The notes under the pieces are model-generated. The model searched no databases and was not told the DNA's origin. It saw only the letters and a program-made list of their open reading frames with translations. DNA of 64,000 nucleotides from Bordetella genomosp. 7 (GTDB taxonomy: Bacteria > Pseudomonadota > Gammaproteobacteria > Burkholderiales > Burkholderiaceae_B). The translations under genes and the position numbers were made by a program. Positions 25,552-35,869 of the stretch are shown one piece after another. The stretch's first letter is position 1, and each line of letters begins with the position of its first letter. Location of the stretch: positions 434,001 through 498,000 of the forward strand of contig NZ_NEVK01000008.1 in the NCBI RefSeq assembly GCF_002261265.1, given 5' to 3'.

Positions 25552-26037
25552 CTAGGCCAGGCTGTCCAGGTAAACCGCGCAAAGGGCCTGCATGCCCTGT
25601 CGGTCGTCTTCGTCGAAACGCCCGGGTTCAGGGCTGTCGACGTCCCACACGCCTATCAGTTCACCGTTGCGCACCAGGGGCACCACGACTTCAGAGCGCG
25701 ACGCCGCATCGCAGGCGATATGACCGGGAAAGGCAAAAACGTCGGGCACCAGCTGGGTCTGGCGCTGGCTGGCGGCGGCGCCGCAGACGCCGCGGTCCAG
25801 CGCGATGCGCACGCAGGCCGGTTTGCCCTGGAAAGGGCCCAGCACCAGCTCGCGCCCATCGAAGAAATAAAAGCCCGCCCAGTTGACATCGGGCAGGGCG
25901 TGGTAGGCCAGCGCGGCCAGGTTTGCGGCGTTGGCGATGCGGTCGGTTTCGCCGGCGAGCAAGGCCCGCGCCTGTGACGCCAGCTCGGCGTAGAAGCGTG
26001 GCTTGTCGTCGACGGGCAGCTCGGTGGCGGTAAACAT
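25552..26037 (-). CDS. msrC: Free methionine (R)-sulfoxide reductase (GAF domain)
   Basis: 161 residues, one GAF domain of the fRMsr (YebR/MsrC) type. The three catalytic cysteines expected for the family are present, in GKPACVRIALDRGVCGAA (two) and HIACDAASRSEVVVPL (one). The NWAGFYFFDG segment and the final IGVWDVDSPEPGRFDEDD are typical. It reduces free methionine R-sulfoxide in the cytoplasm as oxidative damage repair. I chose ATG 26037 (MFTATELPV) over an upstream ATG region to 26070. The aminotransferase at 26166 is divergent. Confidence 0.9.
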   Translation of the reverse strand: MFTATELPVDDKPRFYAELASQARALLAGETDRIANAANLAALAYHALPDVNWAGFYFFDGRELVLGPFQGKPACVRIALDRGVCGAAASQRQTQLVPDVFAFPGHIACDAASRSEVVVPLVRNGELIGVWDVDSPEPGRFDEDDRQGMQALCAVYLDSLA

Positions 26038-26165
26038 GAAATGTAACTGTACAGGCAAGTTTCGAACCAACTGATTTTAGCGGCCGGCCGTCGCCTGGCG
26101 GCGCCGGCATGGCGTTGTGGGACAATGTTCGAACTTTTTTCCGTTCTTTCGCCAGAAGCCCTTCC

Positions 26166-27365
<1,200 letters not shown>

Positions 27366-27369
27366 CCCG

Positions 27370-27404
27370 CCGGGCGGCGCCCCACCCGGCCGCCGCCCGG
27401 TTTT
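27370..27404 (+). terminator. Rho-independent terminator after aminotransferase
   Basis: The 9-base stem CCGGGCGGC / GCCGCCCGG (27370-27378 and 27392-27400) is followed at once by TTTT, five bases past the aminotransferase stop. Confidence 0.8.
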
Positions 27405-27441
27405 CATTCATGCCCACGCGTACCTATCCGTTGCAAGCACC

Positions 27442-28368
27442 ATGGTGAGCGCGCCGCAATCCCATACTCCCGATCTGAGCGATATTGTCTTTACCGACTG
27501 GGTCGAGCGCTGGCTGCCCCGCGCCTGGCGTCCCTATGCACGGCTGTGCCGGCTGGATCGCCCCATCGGCACCTGGCTGACGCTGCTGCCCTGCATTGCC
27601 GCGCTGATCCAGGCCGCAGGCGGCCTGCCCGACCTGCGCCGGCTGATCATCTTTTCGCTGGGCGCATTGCTCATGCGGGGCATCGGCTGCACGGTCAACG
27701 ACATGTGCGACCGCGACATCGACAAGCACGTCGAACGCACGCGCTTCCGGCCCCTTACCAGCGGCCAGCTCAGCATGCGCAACGCGGTGTGGTTCCTGCT
27801 GGGGCAATTGCTGGTATGCGCGTCGCTGCTGTTTTTCATCAACGAGATGAGCCGCTGGCTGGCGGTGGCGGTGCTGCCCTTCGTGTTCATCTACCCTCTT
27901 TGCAAGCGCGTCACGTACTGGCCCCAGATCGTGCTGGGCATCTGCTTCAATTGGGGCATGCTGATGGCCTGGTCCGACACGCAGAACACGGTGCCGCTGG
28001 CGGCCATCGCAATGTGGCTGGGCGCCGTGCTCTGGCAAGTGGGCTATGACAGCATCTATGCCTATGTCGACGTGCGCGACGACCTGCAACTGGGGCTGCG
28101 TTCTACCGCCATGCGTTTCGGCGGCCGCGGCAAACAGTGGATCGGCGGCTTCTACGTGGCCACCATTGCGTTGTGGGCCTGGGGCGGCTACGCGATGGGC
28201 CTGGGCTGGGCCTACCATGTCGGCATCGCCGTGGTGGCGACGCACCTGGCCTGGCAGCTGGTCACATTCGACCTGAAACGCCCCGACCGCAATTTCATGC
28301 TGTTTCGCGCCAATCTCTGGACGGGCGCGCTGCTGGTGGCGGCGGCCCTGGCCGGCACCCTGTTCTGA
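27442..28368 (+). CDS. ubiA: 4-hydroxybenzoate octaprenyltransferase
   Basis: 308 residues with about eight helices and the two aspartate-rich motifs of the UbiA family: NDMCDRDID (about residue 90) and the second, YVDVRDDLQLGLRST (about 208). It attaches a polyprenyl chain to 4-hydroxybenzoate, the second step of ubiquinone synthesis, at the inner membrane. A PIGTWLTLLPCIAAL segment at the first helix and the length match the family. ATG 27442 is the first start after the preceding terminator. The DUF1090 gene follows after 41 bases, past a short hairpin at 28373-28389. Confidence 0.94.
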   Translation: MVSAPQSHTPDLSDIVFTDWVERWLPRAWRPYARLCRLDRPIGTWLTLLPCIAALIQAAGGLPDLRRLIIFSLGALLMRGIGCTVNDMCDRDIDKHVERTRFRPLTSGQLSMRNAVWFLLGQLLVCASLLFFINEMSRWLAVAVLPFVFIYPLCKRVTYWPQIVLGICFNWGMLMAWSDTQNTVPLAAIAMWLGAVLWQVGYDSIYAYVDVRDDLQLGLRSTAMRFGGRGKQWIGGFYVATIALWAWGGYAMGLGWAYHVGIAVVATHLAWQLVTFDLKRPDRNFMLFRANLWTGALLVAAALAGTLF

Positions 28369-28409
28369 CCCCGGCCGACCCGGTCGGCCCCGCCTCGCAA
28401 GGAGCCCGC

Positions 28410-28814
28410 ATGCCCGTGCAACTACGCATTGTCTTCGCCCTGTCCGCCGCGCTGCTCGCCACGGCCGCCGCCGCCCAGGAGCAGGCGCAGGATTGCTCTG
28501 CGCTGCGCGGTTGCGCGGCCAAGTTCTGCCAACTGGAAACCAACATCGCGGCGGCGCAGGCGCACGGCAATTCCGCACAGGAAGCCGGCCTGCGCCGCGC
28601 GCTGTCTGAAGCGCGCGGGTCCTGCACCGACGCGTCGCTGCGGGCGCAACGCCAGGAAGCCCTGGCCGAGCGCCGCGCCGAACTCAAGGAACGCGAAGAC
28701 GAACTTGCCGAAGCCCGCCGCGACGGCCGGCCGGACAAAATCGACAAAGCCCTGCGCAAGCTGAAAGAAGCGCAGGACGAGCTCAAGCAGGCTCAAGCCG
28801 ATCTGCTGCGCTAG
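28410..28814 (+). CDS. DUF1090 secreted protein
   Basis: 134 residues. A signal peptide (MPVQLRIVFALSAALLATAAAAQ) precedes a DUF1090 domain with cysteines at CSALRGCAAKFCQLE and SCTD, and a long charged helix (about 70-130: ERRAELKEREDELAEARRDG) that should form a coiled coil. Periplasmic location is expected. Its ATG follows AAGGAG by six bases. Function unknown; E. coli YqjC is a relative. Confidence 0.85.
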   Translation: MPVQLRIVFALSAALLATAAAAQEQAQDCSALRGCAAKFCQLETNIAAAQAHGNSAQEAGLRRALSEARGSCTDASLRAQRQEALAERRAELKEREDELAEARRDGRPDKIDKALRKLKEAQDELKQAQADLLR

Positions 28815-28880
28815 GCGCATGCCGGCAAACCGCAACAGTCGGGTGGATTAGTCGCGATTTTGGAATGATATTTTCGAAAA

Positions 28881-28898
28881 ACTAGGGTTTATCCTAGT
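28881..28898. promoter_or_regulatory. Palindrome upstream of DUF4148 gene
   Basis: ACTAGG-6-CCTAGT lies about 90 bases before the DUF4148 start, in an AT-rich patch likely to hold the promoter. It may be a regulator site; I cannot name the regulator. Confidence 0.4.
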
Positions 28899-28986
28899 GC
28901 GCGACGCATCCAGAATGTCATCACCGGGAAACAACTGCGCCGAATTCCTCCGGCGCGTATCCCGATCAGACATCTGGAGATCCACT

Positions 28987-29373
28987 ATGAAGACGCTTAC
29001 CACCGCCATTCTGCTGTCCCTGGGGCTGTCCGCCGGCGCCTACGCCGCCGACACCCAGCCCCCGCTGACCCGCGCCCAAGTACAGGCCGAGCTGGCCCAG
29101 GCCAAGGCCAGCGGCGAGTACAGCTTCGGCGAACTGGACTACCCCGCCGTCCAGGCGCAGGCTTCGCACCTGACGCGCGCGCAAGTGCAGGAAGAGCTCG
29201 ACCAGGCCCGCGCCGCTGGCCTGGTTACCTACGGCGAAGAGCAATACCCGCCCCAGGCCGCCGCTAGCCCCGGCAGCCACCGGACGCGCGGCGAAGTGCG
29301 CGCCGAGCTGGCCCATGCCAAGGCCTCGGGCGAATATTCGTTCGGCGATCTGGACTATCCGCCGCAAGGCTGA
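28987..29373 (+). CDS. DUF4148 secreted protein with three repeats
   Basis: 128 residues. A signal peptide (MKTLTTAILLSLGLSAGAYA) is followed by three copies of the DUF4148 unit, each of the form L-T-R-A-Q-V-x-x-E-L-x-x-A-x-x-x-G, then a Y-x-x-G-E/D-x-x-Y-P ending. They start at about residues 28, 62 and 98; the first and third are nearly identical (AKASGEYSFG in both), the second reads ARAAGLVTYG. The family is common in Bordetella and Burkholderia periplasm and has no known function. CTGGAGA lies ahead of ATG 28987, and a strong terminator follows the stop. Confidence 0.9.
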   Translation: MKTLTTAILLSLGLSAGAYAADTQPPLTRAQVQAELAQAKASGEYSFGELDYPAVQAQASHLTRAQVQEELDQARAAGLVTYGEEQYPPQAAASPGSHRTRGEVRAELAHAKASGEYSFGDLDYPPQG

Positions 29374-29399
29374 TCGACCCGCCACGCGGCGCCGCGCAC

Positions 29400-29426
29400 G
29401 GGCCTTCTTCGGAAGGCCTGTTTTAT
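29400..29426 (+). terminator. Rho-independent terminator after DUF4148 gene
   Basis: GGCCTTC-TTCG-GAAGGCC (29401-29418), a UUCG tetraloop hairpin, is followed by TGTTTTATTT. This is a textbook intrinsic terminator 27 bases past the stop. Confidence 0.92.
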
Positions 29427-29569
29427 TTGGCGCCGCGTATCGCTTAGTCGAATCAACGGCTATAGGCGCCATTTTGACGGTGTTGCATGTACTTTACGAC
29501 GCTTTGCATACTACATATCGACACGGGCCGAAGGTAGCATCAGACCATAGCAACCTCGAGGAGCCCGCC

Positions 29570-30673
29570 ATGTCGTTATCGCCGCTACCCGTCACCATCC
29601 TGGGCGCAGGCAAGATCGGATTCGCCATCGCCCTGCTTTTGCAGCGTACGGGCGACTACGTCGTAAGCGTGGCCGACCAGGATAGCGAGCGGCTCGCCCC
29701 CGTGGCGGCGCTGGGTTGCCAGACGCTGCATGTGCGCGATGACGCGGCCCTGCAAGACGCCGTGGCCGGGCGCTATGCCGTGCTGAACGCGCTGCCGTTC
29801 CACCGCGCCGTGGCCGTGGCCCGCCTGTGCGCGCGGCTGGGCGTACATTATTTCGACCTGACGGAAGACGTGGCCAGCACCGATGCGATCCGCGAACTTG
29901 GAGCGGACGCCCGCAGCGTGCTGATGCCGCAATGCGGGCTGGCGCCCGGCTTCATAGGCGTGGTCGGCAACGACCTGGCAAGGCGCTTCGATACGCTGCT
30001 CGACCTGCGCATGCGCGTGGGCGCGCTGCCGCGCTATCCCACCAACGCGCTGCGCTACAACCTGACCTGGAGCACCGAAGGGTTGATCAATGAGTACTGC
30101 AACCCTTGCGTGGCGTTGGTCGATGGCCAACTCGCCCACGTCGCACCGCTGGAAGGCTACGAGACATTCACGCTCGACGGCATCGAGTACGAGGCGTTCA
30201 ACACGTCGGGCGGCCTGGGCACGCTACCGCAGACCTGGGCGGGCAAGGCGCGCAACATCGACTACAAATCGGTGCGCTACCCGGGTCACTGCGCCATCAT
30301 GAAGCTGCTGCTCAACGACCTGCGCCTGCGCGACCGGCGCGACTTGCTGCGGGAGATCCTGGAAAACGCCGTACCCGCCACCGAACAGGATGTCATTGTG
30401 ATTCTGGCCTCGGCATCCGGCATGCGGCACGGGCAACTGCTGCAGCAGTCGTACACCACGCACATTTATGCCGGCGACGTCGACGGCCATTCGCTAAGCG
30501 CCATACAGCGCGCCACTGCGGCGGGCATCTGCGCCGCGCTGGATCTCGTGGCAGAACAGGCGCTGCCGCAGCGGGGTTTCGTCGGCCAGGAAAACATTGC
30601 CCTGGCGGCCTTGCTGGCCAACCGGCACGGCAGCATCTATGCGGCCCGGCAGGCCGACGCGGTGCCTGCCTGA
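29570..30673 (+). CDS. Saccharopine dehydrogenase-like oxidoreductase
   Basis: 367 residues. The N-terminus is a Rossmann fold (VTILGAGKIGFAIALLL) typical of the saccharopine dehydrogenase NAD(P)-binding family, followed by LNALPFHRAVAVARLC and HYFDLTEDV, and the catalytic domain with CGLAPGFIGVVG. Related enzymes act on saccharopine or lysine/2-oxoglutarate products, but many are of unknown substrate. GAGGAG lies seven bases before ATG 29570; longer open sequence to 29315 crosses the terminator. Lysine breakdown is possible but not shown by neighbours. Confidence 0.82.
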   Translation: MSLSPLPVTILGAGKIGFAIALLLQRTGDYVVSVADQDSERLAPVAALGCQTLHVRDDAALQDAVAGRYAVLNALPFHRAVAVARLCARLGVHYFDLTEDVASTDAIRELGADARSVLMPQCGLAPGFIGVVGNDLARRFDTLLDLRMRVGALPRYPTNALRYNLTWSTEGLINEYCNPCVALVDGQLAHVAPLEGYETFTLDGIEYEAFNTSGGLGTLPQTWAGKARNIDYKSVRYPGHCAIMKLLLNDLRLRDRRDLLREILENAVPATEQDVIVILASASGMRHGQLLQQSYTTHIYAGDVDGHSLSAIQRATAAGICAALDLVAEQALPQRGFVGQENIALAALLANRHGSIYAARQADAVPA

Positions 30674-30695
30674 GGGCCGGCCGCGGCGGGCGCGG

Positions 30696-31460
30696 CTAGG
30701 CCCAGCCTTCCAGGCGCAGCGTGGCCCGCACCAGCCGCTGTTCTTCCTGCTCGATGTCGAGCAGGCTCTGCCGGACGCTATTGACGTGCTCGGTCGCGGC
30801 GCGATGCGCCTGCTCCGGCAGGCGCGCCACCACGGCTTCGAACACAGCGGCATGCTGACGTTCGATCTGACCACGGTGCGGATCGCGGTGATACAGGTTG
30901 TTGACGCAGGCGAATACCGATCCCAGCATCAAGTCCGTCAGCGACTGCAGCGTGTGCGTCAGCACCGGGTTGTGCGACGCTTCGCAGACCGCCAAGTGGA
31001 AAGCGTGATCCAGGTGCGCATGCGTAGCGCTGTCGGTGTCGTGCTCATGCGCGGCCACCATGGCCTCGTAGCGGCGGCGGATCATGATGAAATCGGCCTC
31101 GGTGCCGCGTATGGCCGCCAGGCGCGCCGATTCGCCTTCCAGCAAGGCGCGCACCTCGAGCAGGTCGTAAAGCGTGCGCGGCTGCGAATGAAACAGGTGC
31201 ACCAGCGGGCCCGCGTCCACTTGCGAGATGGGCGCCACGAACGAACCCTTGCCCTGCTCGGTGCGAATAAGGCCGCGCGCGCGCAGCAGCTTCAGGCCCT
31301 CGCGCAGCGCGGTGCGCGATGCGCCGAGCTTTTCGGTAAGGCGCCGCTCGGACGGCAGCGGCTGGCCGGCCTTGAGCACGCCGTCCATGATCAGGCGTTC
31401 GATCTGTTCGGCGACCACGTCGGCCACCTGTCGCCCGCGGGGGGTGGTGTCGGTAGACAT
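30696..31460 (-). CDS. glcC: FadR-type GntR regulator, likely of glycolate/glyoxylate genes
   Basis: 254 residues. A winged helix-turn-helix of the GntR family (residues about 10-75: LPSERRLTEKLGASRTALREGLKLLRARGLI) is followed by an all-helical FCD ligand domain with metal-site histidines (HLDHAFHLAVCEASHN, then HRGQIERQHAAVFEAV). It is divergent from glcB, and two TGGTATGACCA palindromes lie between them, matching FadR-family sites. That fits GlcC, a glycolate/glyoxylate-responsive activator or repressor. ATG 31460 gives MSTDTTPRGRQVADVV; the ATG at 31487 is less likely. Confidence 0.82.
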   Translation of the reverse strand: MSTDTTPRGRQVADVVAEQIERLIMDGVLKAGQPLPSERRLTEKLGASRTALREGLKLLRARGLIRTEQGKGSFVAPISQVDAGPLVHLFHSQPRTLYDLLEVRALLEGESARLAAIRGTEADFIMIRRRYEAMVAAHEHDTDSATHAHLDHAFHLAVCEASHNPVLTHTLQSLTDLMLGSVFACVNNLYHRDPHRGQIERQHAAVFEAVVARLPEQAHRAATEHVNSVRQSLLDIEQEEQRLVRATLRLEGWA

Positions 31461-31464
31461 GAAA

Positions 31465-31477
31465 CTGGTATGACCAG
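31465..31477. promoter_or_regulatory. GntR-type operator, proximal to glcC
   Basis: CTGGTATGACCAG is a perfect inverted repeat (TGGT-N3-ACCA core) starting four bases before the glcC start codon. The same 13 bases recur at 31572-31584 on the glcB side. Confidence 0.75.
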
Positions 31478-31571
31478 ACGCTGGCAACCCAGCGCATTCC
31501 GGCTAATGTTCGTCAATTAACGGAAATAGAACCATAAAATCCGCCATCGACGCAAATCGGGCCTGAATAAA

Positions 31572-31584
31572 CTGGTATGACCAG
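31572..31584. promoter_or_regulatory. GntR-type operator, proximal to glcB
   Basis: Second exact copy of CTGGTATGACCAG, 107 bases from the first and 96 bases before the glcB ATG. A pair of identical sites between divergent genes suggests control of both by the FCD regulator at 30696. Confidence 0.75.
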
Positions 31585-31679
31585 TGGCCTGGGATCTGGA
31601 CATTGGCGCGCCCTGCACCGATCATGTGGGTTCGCTGTTCCGGCAGTGCCGGCCCCGTTTTTTGTATCCGAGATTCCCA

Positions 31680-33863
31680 ATGACCGAACGTATTCAGCAA
31701 GACGGCCTGCAAGTGGCGGCCGCGCTTCATCGCTTTATCGAAGAAGAAGCCCTGCCGGCCAGCGGCATCGACAGCCGGCAGTTCTGGTCGGGCTTTGCCG
31801 CGCTGGTGCGTGACCTGGCCCCGCGCAACCGTGCGCTGCTGGCCGAACGCGACCGGCTGCAGCAAGAGCTCGACGATTGGCATCGCGCCAACCCCGGGCC
31901 GGTGCGCGACCTGCGCGCCTACCGCGCCTTTCTCGAAAAGGTGGGCTACCTGCAGCCCCAGCCCGAAACGGTAAAGGTACAAACAGACAACGTCGACGCC
32001 GAAATCGCCGAGCAGGCGGGCCCGCAGCTGGTCGTGCCGGTATCGAATGCGCGCTATGCGCTCAACGCCGCGAACGCGCGCTGGGGCAGCCTGTACGATG
32101 CTCTGTACGGCACCGACGCCATCGCGCCCACCCCGGGCGATACCGGGCGCGGCTATCACCCCGCGCGCGGCCAGGCCGTCATTGCGCGGGCGCGCGCCTT
32201 CCTGGACCAGGCCGCGCCGCTGGCGCAGGGTTCGCACGCCCAGGCCACAGGCTATCGCGTCGCCAACGGGCAATTGGCCGTCGACCTGGAGCAGGGCACG
32301 ACCGGCCTGGCAGATGCCACGCAGTTCGCCGGCTACCAGGGCGACGCACAAGCGCCTGCGGCCATCCTGCTCAAACACCACGGCCTGCACATCGAGATCC
32401 AGATCGACCGCGTTCACGCCATAGGCGCCACCGACGCGGCGGGCGTCAAAGACGTCGTGGTCGAGGCCGCGCTGACCACCATCATGGACTGCGAAGACTC
32501 GGTGGCCGCCGTCGATGCCGAAGACAAAGTGCAGGTGTACCGCAACTGGCTGGGCCTGATGAAGGGCGACCTTGCCGAACAAGTCACCAAGGGCGGGCAG
32601 ACTTTCACGCGCCGCCTGAACCCCGACCGGGAATACCGGCAGCCCGACGGCGGCACGCTGACGCTGCACGGCCGCTCGCTGATGTTCGTGCGCAATGTGG
32701 GCCACCTGATGACCAACCCCGCCGTGCTCGACGCCGACGGGCACGAAATTCCGGAAGGCATCCTGGATGCGGTGGTGACCACGCTGGCCGCCCTGCCCGA
32801 CCGCGCCAGCCGCCGCAATTCGCGCACGGGATCGATCTATATCGTCAAGCCCAAGATGCACGGCCCCGCCGAAGCGGCCTTTGCCAACGAACTCTTCGAC
32901 CGCGTCGAAGACCTGCTGGGCCTGCCTCGCCATACCGTGAAAATGGGCATCATGGACGAAGAGCGGCGCACCAGCGTCAACCTGAAAGCCTGCATCCATG
33001 CGGCCGCCGGGCGCGTGGCTTTCATCAACACCGGGTTCCTCGACCGCACGGGCGATGAAATGCACACCACCATGCAGGCCGGCCCCATGATGCGCAAAGG
33101 CGACATGAAATCCAGCGCCTGGATCGCCGCCTACGAGCGCAGCAACGTGCTGGTGGGGCTCGACTGCGGGCTGCGCGGCCGCGCACAGATCGGCAAGGGC
33201 ATGTGGGCGATGCCCGACCTCATGGCGGCGATGCTCGAACAGAAAATCGCGCACCCCAAGGCGGGTGCCAACACGGCGTGGGTGCCTTCGCCCACCGCGG
33301 CCACGCTGCATGCGCTGCACTACCACCAGGTCGATGTGCAGGCCGTCCAGCAAGAGCTCGAACGCACCTCGCTCGCCAGCGTGCGCGACGAACTGCTCGA
33401 CGGCCTGCTGACCGTGCCGGTGGGCAACCCGGCCGACTGGAGCCCCGACGACATCCGCAATGAACTCGACAACAACGCGCAGGGCATCCTGGGCTACGTC
33501 GTGCGCTGGATCGATCAGGGCGTGGGTTGCTCCAAGGTGCCAGACATCAATAACGTGGGCTTGATGGAAGATCGCGCGACGCTGCGCATTTCCAGCCAGC
33601 ACATTGCCAACTGGCTGCACCATGGCATCGTCACGCGCGAACAGGTGCAGGACACCTTCGAGCGCATGGCCAAGGTGGTGGATGCACAGAACGCCGCCGA
33701 CCCGCTGTACCAACCAATGGCTGGGCACTTCGACACGTCGATCGCTTACCAAGCCGCCTGCGCCCTGGTGTTCGAAGGGCTGGCCCAGCCCAACGGCTAC
33801 ACCGAGCCGCTGCTGCACAAGTACCGTCAGGCCTGCAAGGCGCGCCTGCAAGCCGCCGGCTGA
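31680..33863 (+). CDS. glcB: Malate synthase G
   Basis: 727 residues, the length of malate synthase G. It condenses glyoxylate and acetyl-CoA to malate in the cytoplasm, feeding two-carbon compounds into the TCA cycle. Characteristic segments are [19 protein letters not shown] (metal-binding acids, about 275), [19 protein letters not shown] (about 380), the [22 protein letters not shown] region and [19 protein letters not shown] 31680 gives [13 protein letters not shown]; frames open to 31584 cross the operator. It is controlled by the divergent regulator and ends at a bidirectional hairpin. Confidence 0.96.
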   Translation: MTERIQQDGLQVAAALHRFIEEEALPASGIDSRQFWSGFAALVRDLAPRNRALLAERDRLQQELDDWHRANPGPVRDLRAYRAFLEKVGYLQPQPETVKVQTDNVDAEIAEQAGPQLVVPVSNARYALNAANARWGSLYDALYGTDAIAPTPGDTGRGYHPARGQAVIARARAFLDQAAPLAQGSHAQATGYRVANGQLAVDLEQGTTGLADATQFAGYQGDAQAPAAILLKHHGLHIEIQIDRVHAIGATDAAGVKDVVVEAALTTIMDCEDSVAAVDAEDKVQVYRNWLGLMKGDLAEQVTKGGQTFTRRLNPDREYRQPDGGTLTLHGRSLMFVRNVGHLMTNPAVLDADGHEIPEGILDAVVTTLAALPDRASRRNSRTGSIYIVKPKMHGPAEAAFANELFDRVEDLLGLPRHTVKMGIMDEERRTSVNLKACIHAAAGRVAFINTGFLDRTGDEMHTTMQAGPMMRKGDMKSSAWIAAYERSNVLVGLDCGLRGRAQIGKGMWAMPDLMAAMLEQKIAHPKAGANTAWVPSPTAATLHALHYHQVDVQAVQQELERTSLASVRDELLDGLLTVPVGNPADWSPDDIRNELDNNAQGILGYVVRWIDQGVGCSKVPDINNVGLMEDRATLRISSQHIANWLHHGIVTREQVQDTFERMAKVVDAQNAADPLYQPMAGHFDTSIAYQAACALVFEGLAQPNGYTEPLLHKYRQACKARLQAAG

Positions 33864-33874
33864 CGCCGCCCCGC

Positions 33875-33902
33875 GGGGCGCCCTGTGGTGCAGGGACGCC
33901 CC
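33875..33902. terminator. Hairpin between convergent glcB and ghrA-like gene
   Basis: GGGGCGCCCTG and CAGGG-A-CGCCCC pair around a five-base TGGTG loop with one bulged A. It fills the 49-base gap between two convergent stops and can end transcripts from both sides. There is no long T tract. Confidence 0.65.
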
Positions 33903-33912
33903 CGCCGGGGCT

Positions 33913-34851
33913 TCAGTAGCCTTTGGCAGGGTCGTATAAATTGGGCAGCGGCTCGCCCGCTTCGCAGCGGCGGATCAGCTCTGCAACATAGCGGGCGCGC
34001 TCGCGGCGCGTGGGCGTGGCCGCGCAATGCGGGGTAATCAGCACACCCGGATGCCGCCACAGCGGCGAGCCTGCCGGCAGGGGCTCGGTGTCGAAGACGT
34101 CCAGCACCGCCTGCGACAGTTGCCCGCTGTCCAGCGCGTCGATCACATCGCCTTCCACCATATGCGATCCGCGTCCCACGTTGATCAGGGCCGCGCCGCG
34201 CGGCAACTGCGCGAATGTCTCGGCGCACAGAATGCCGCGCGTGACTTCGGTGCCAGGAAGCAGGCACACCAGGATATCGGTGCGCGCCAGGAACTCCGGC
34301 AACTGCTGCGCGCCGGCATAGCTCTCGACCCCGGGCAAGCCGGCCACCGAGCGCGACCAACCCGCGGTGGGAAAGCCCGTACGCGCCAGCAGGGTGGCGG
34401 TGGCCGCCCCCAAGGCGCCCAGGCCCATGACGCCCACGCGCATGTCGCGCATCATGCGCGGCACTTCGGGCGTATCCCAACGGCAGATGGCCTGGTCGTT
34501 CGTGTAGCGCTTGAATTCCTTGGTGATCGCCAGGGCGGCAGCCAGCACGAATTCGCTCATTTCGTCGGCGGTTTCCTGCATGACCAGGCGGGCAATGGGC
34601 ACGTGCTCGGGGCGTCGCGGGTCGGCCAGGATATGGTCCACGCCCGCGCCGGAACTGATGATGAGCTTCAAGCCGGAAAGCGACGCCAGCCAGCCCGGGT
34701 CGGGTTCCCACACCAGCGCATAGCCCACCTCGGAAGGATCGTCCAGGGGCTCATGCTGGCCACAGACCTGCAACCCGGGAGCAAATTCGGCGAAATGCTC
34801 GCGCCATTCGGGCAGGGCCTGCGGCCCCCCCGATTTGATGACCAGCCGCAT
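33913..34851 (-). CDS. ghrA: Glyoxylate/hydroxypyruvate reductase A-like dehydrogenase
   Basis: 312 residues of the D-2-hydroxyacid dehydrogenase family, GhrA branch. The NAD(P) motif GLGALGAATATLLARTG lies near residue 145, the catalytic Arg in INVGRGSHMV near 230, and the His in LITPHCAATPTRRERA near 280. It would reduce glyoxylate to glycolate or hydroxypyruvate to glycerate, which fits its position beside malate synthase. The orphan receptor gene upstream (ending at 34898) reads in the same direction, 46 bases away. Confidence 0.83.
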   Translation of the reverse strand: MRLVIKSGGPQALPEWREHFAEFAPGLQVCGQHEPLDDPSEVGYALVWEPDPGWLASLSGLKLIISSGAGVDHILADPRRPEHVPIARLVMQETADEMSEFVLAAALAITKEFKRYTNDQAICRWDTPEVPRMMRDMRVGVMGLGALGAATATLLARTGFPTAGWSRSVAGLPGVESYAGAQQLPEFLARTDILVCLLPGTEVTRGILCAETFAQLPRGAALINVGRGSHMVEGDVIDALDSGQLSQAVLDVFDTEPLPAGSPLWRHPGVLITPHCAATPTRRERARYVAELIRRCEAGEPLPNLYDPAKGY

Positions 34852-34897
34852 GCGAATGGGTTTCCTTGTTCAATTCATGCCGCGCGCGTGGCGAGGC

Positions 34898-35659
34898 TTA
34901 CACCAGCTTCCATTTCTTGAGCAGCGCATCGAGCTCGCCACTGCGCTTGAGCTCGTCCAGCGCGGCCTGCAGTTTCTGCTTGAGCGCGTCTTCGCCCTGC
35001 CGCAGGCCCAGCCCGATCGAACCCGGCAACGAGGCCTTGTAGCTCTGTACCAGCCGGGAACGCGGAAACTGCCCCTGGCCCAGATAGTAGGAAAGCGTGG
35101 GGTAATCGGCAATGCCCGCCTCGATGCGCCCGGCATTGACGTCGCGCATGATGTCCGGAATGGTGTCGTAGACCTTGATCTCCTTGAAAATGCCGGCGCT
35201 CTTTAACGCGTCCACGTACACCGTGCCCACCTGCGCACCCACCACGCGGTCTTTGAAGGCCTGGTACGACGTGTAGTCGGTCTTGTCTGTGGAAGGCACG
35301 ATCATGCCTTCGCCATAGGTGTACACGGGTTTGGTGAAGTCGATTACCTGCCTGCGCTTGTCGGTGATGTACATGGCCGACGCGATGATGTCGATTTTCC
35401 TGGAAGTCAGCGACGAGATCAGCGCAGAAAACTCCATCGGCTCGACTGCCGGGGTAAAGCCGGCATGCTTGCCCACGGCTTGGATCAGATCGACCATGAA
35501 GCCTTGCATCTGCTGGGTAGCGGGATCCAGGAATGAAAACGGCACGCCATTGGTTTCGGTGCCCACCTTCATCACCGTCTGCGCCGTGGCGGGCGTAACC
35601 GCGGCGGCCAGAGAAACCGCCGCGGCGGCCAAGGCAAGTTTCATGCTTCGAATCATCAT
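34898..35659 (-). CDS. ABC transporter substrate-binding protein, family 3 (amino acid)
   Basis: 253 residues. A signal peptide (MMIRSMKLALAAAAVSLAAAVTPATAQ) leads to a SBP_bac_3 domain that starts VMKVGTETNGVPFSF and continues with MQGFMVDLIQAVGKHAG, ISSLTSRKIDIIASAMYITDKRR and the final ELDALLKKWKLV. It would bind an amino acid or related cation in the periplasm. The permease and ATPase genes are not adjacent, so the transporter partners are elsewhere. GGAG lies seven bases before ATG 35659; a second ATG follows directly. Confidence 0.88.
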   Translation of the reverse strand: MMIRSMKLALAAAAVSLAAAVTPATAQTVMKVGTETNGVPFSFLDPATQQMQGFMVDLIQAVGKHAGFTPAVEPMEFSALISSLTSRKIDIIASAMYITDKRRQVIDFTKPVYTYGEGMIVPSTDKTDYTSYQAFKDRVVGAQVGTVYVDALKSAGIFKEIKVYDTIPDIMRDVNAGRIEAGIADYPTLSYYLGQGQFPRSRLVQSYKASLPGSIGLGLRQGEDALKQKLQAALDELKRSGELDALLKKWKLV

Positions 35660-35869
35660 CGTGCTCCAGTAAGTGGCTCGTCGCCGTGGGTGAACGAAGA
35701 AAGACACGCGCATGGGGCAAGCACCCCATGCAAGCTATTTGACCATCGCGCACCGCCGCGAAACACCCGTAGGAACCCGCCCGGGGCTGCACATCGAACA
35801 GCGGGCCGGATTGTTCAGGCGCCGAAAGCGCCAGGTGTATGCCAGGTAAGCGCCAGGCGTCGCCCGCCC
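35660..35869. other. Intergenic before repeat array
   Basis: The start of the receptor gene's upstream region; probably its promoter on the minus strand. I see no clear boxes, RNA gene or reading frame here. Confidence 0.4.

Noticed and set aside
31503-33851. 782-codon minus-strand frame opposite glcB
   Set aside because: No motif and biased composition; glcB on the plus strand is certain. A typical antisense shadow.
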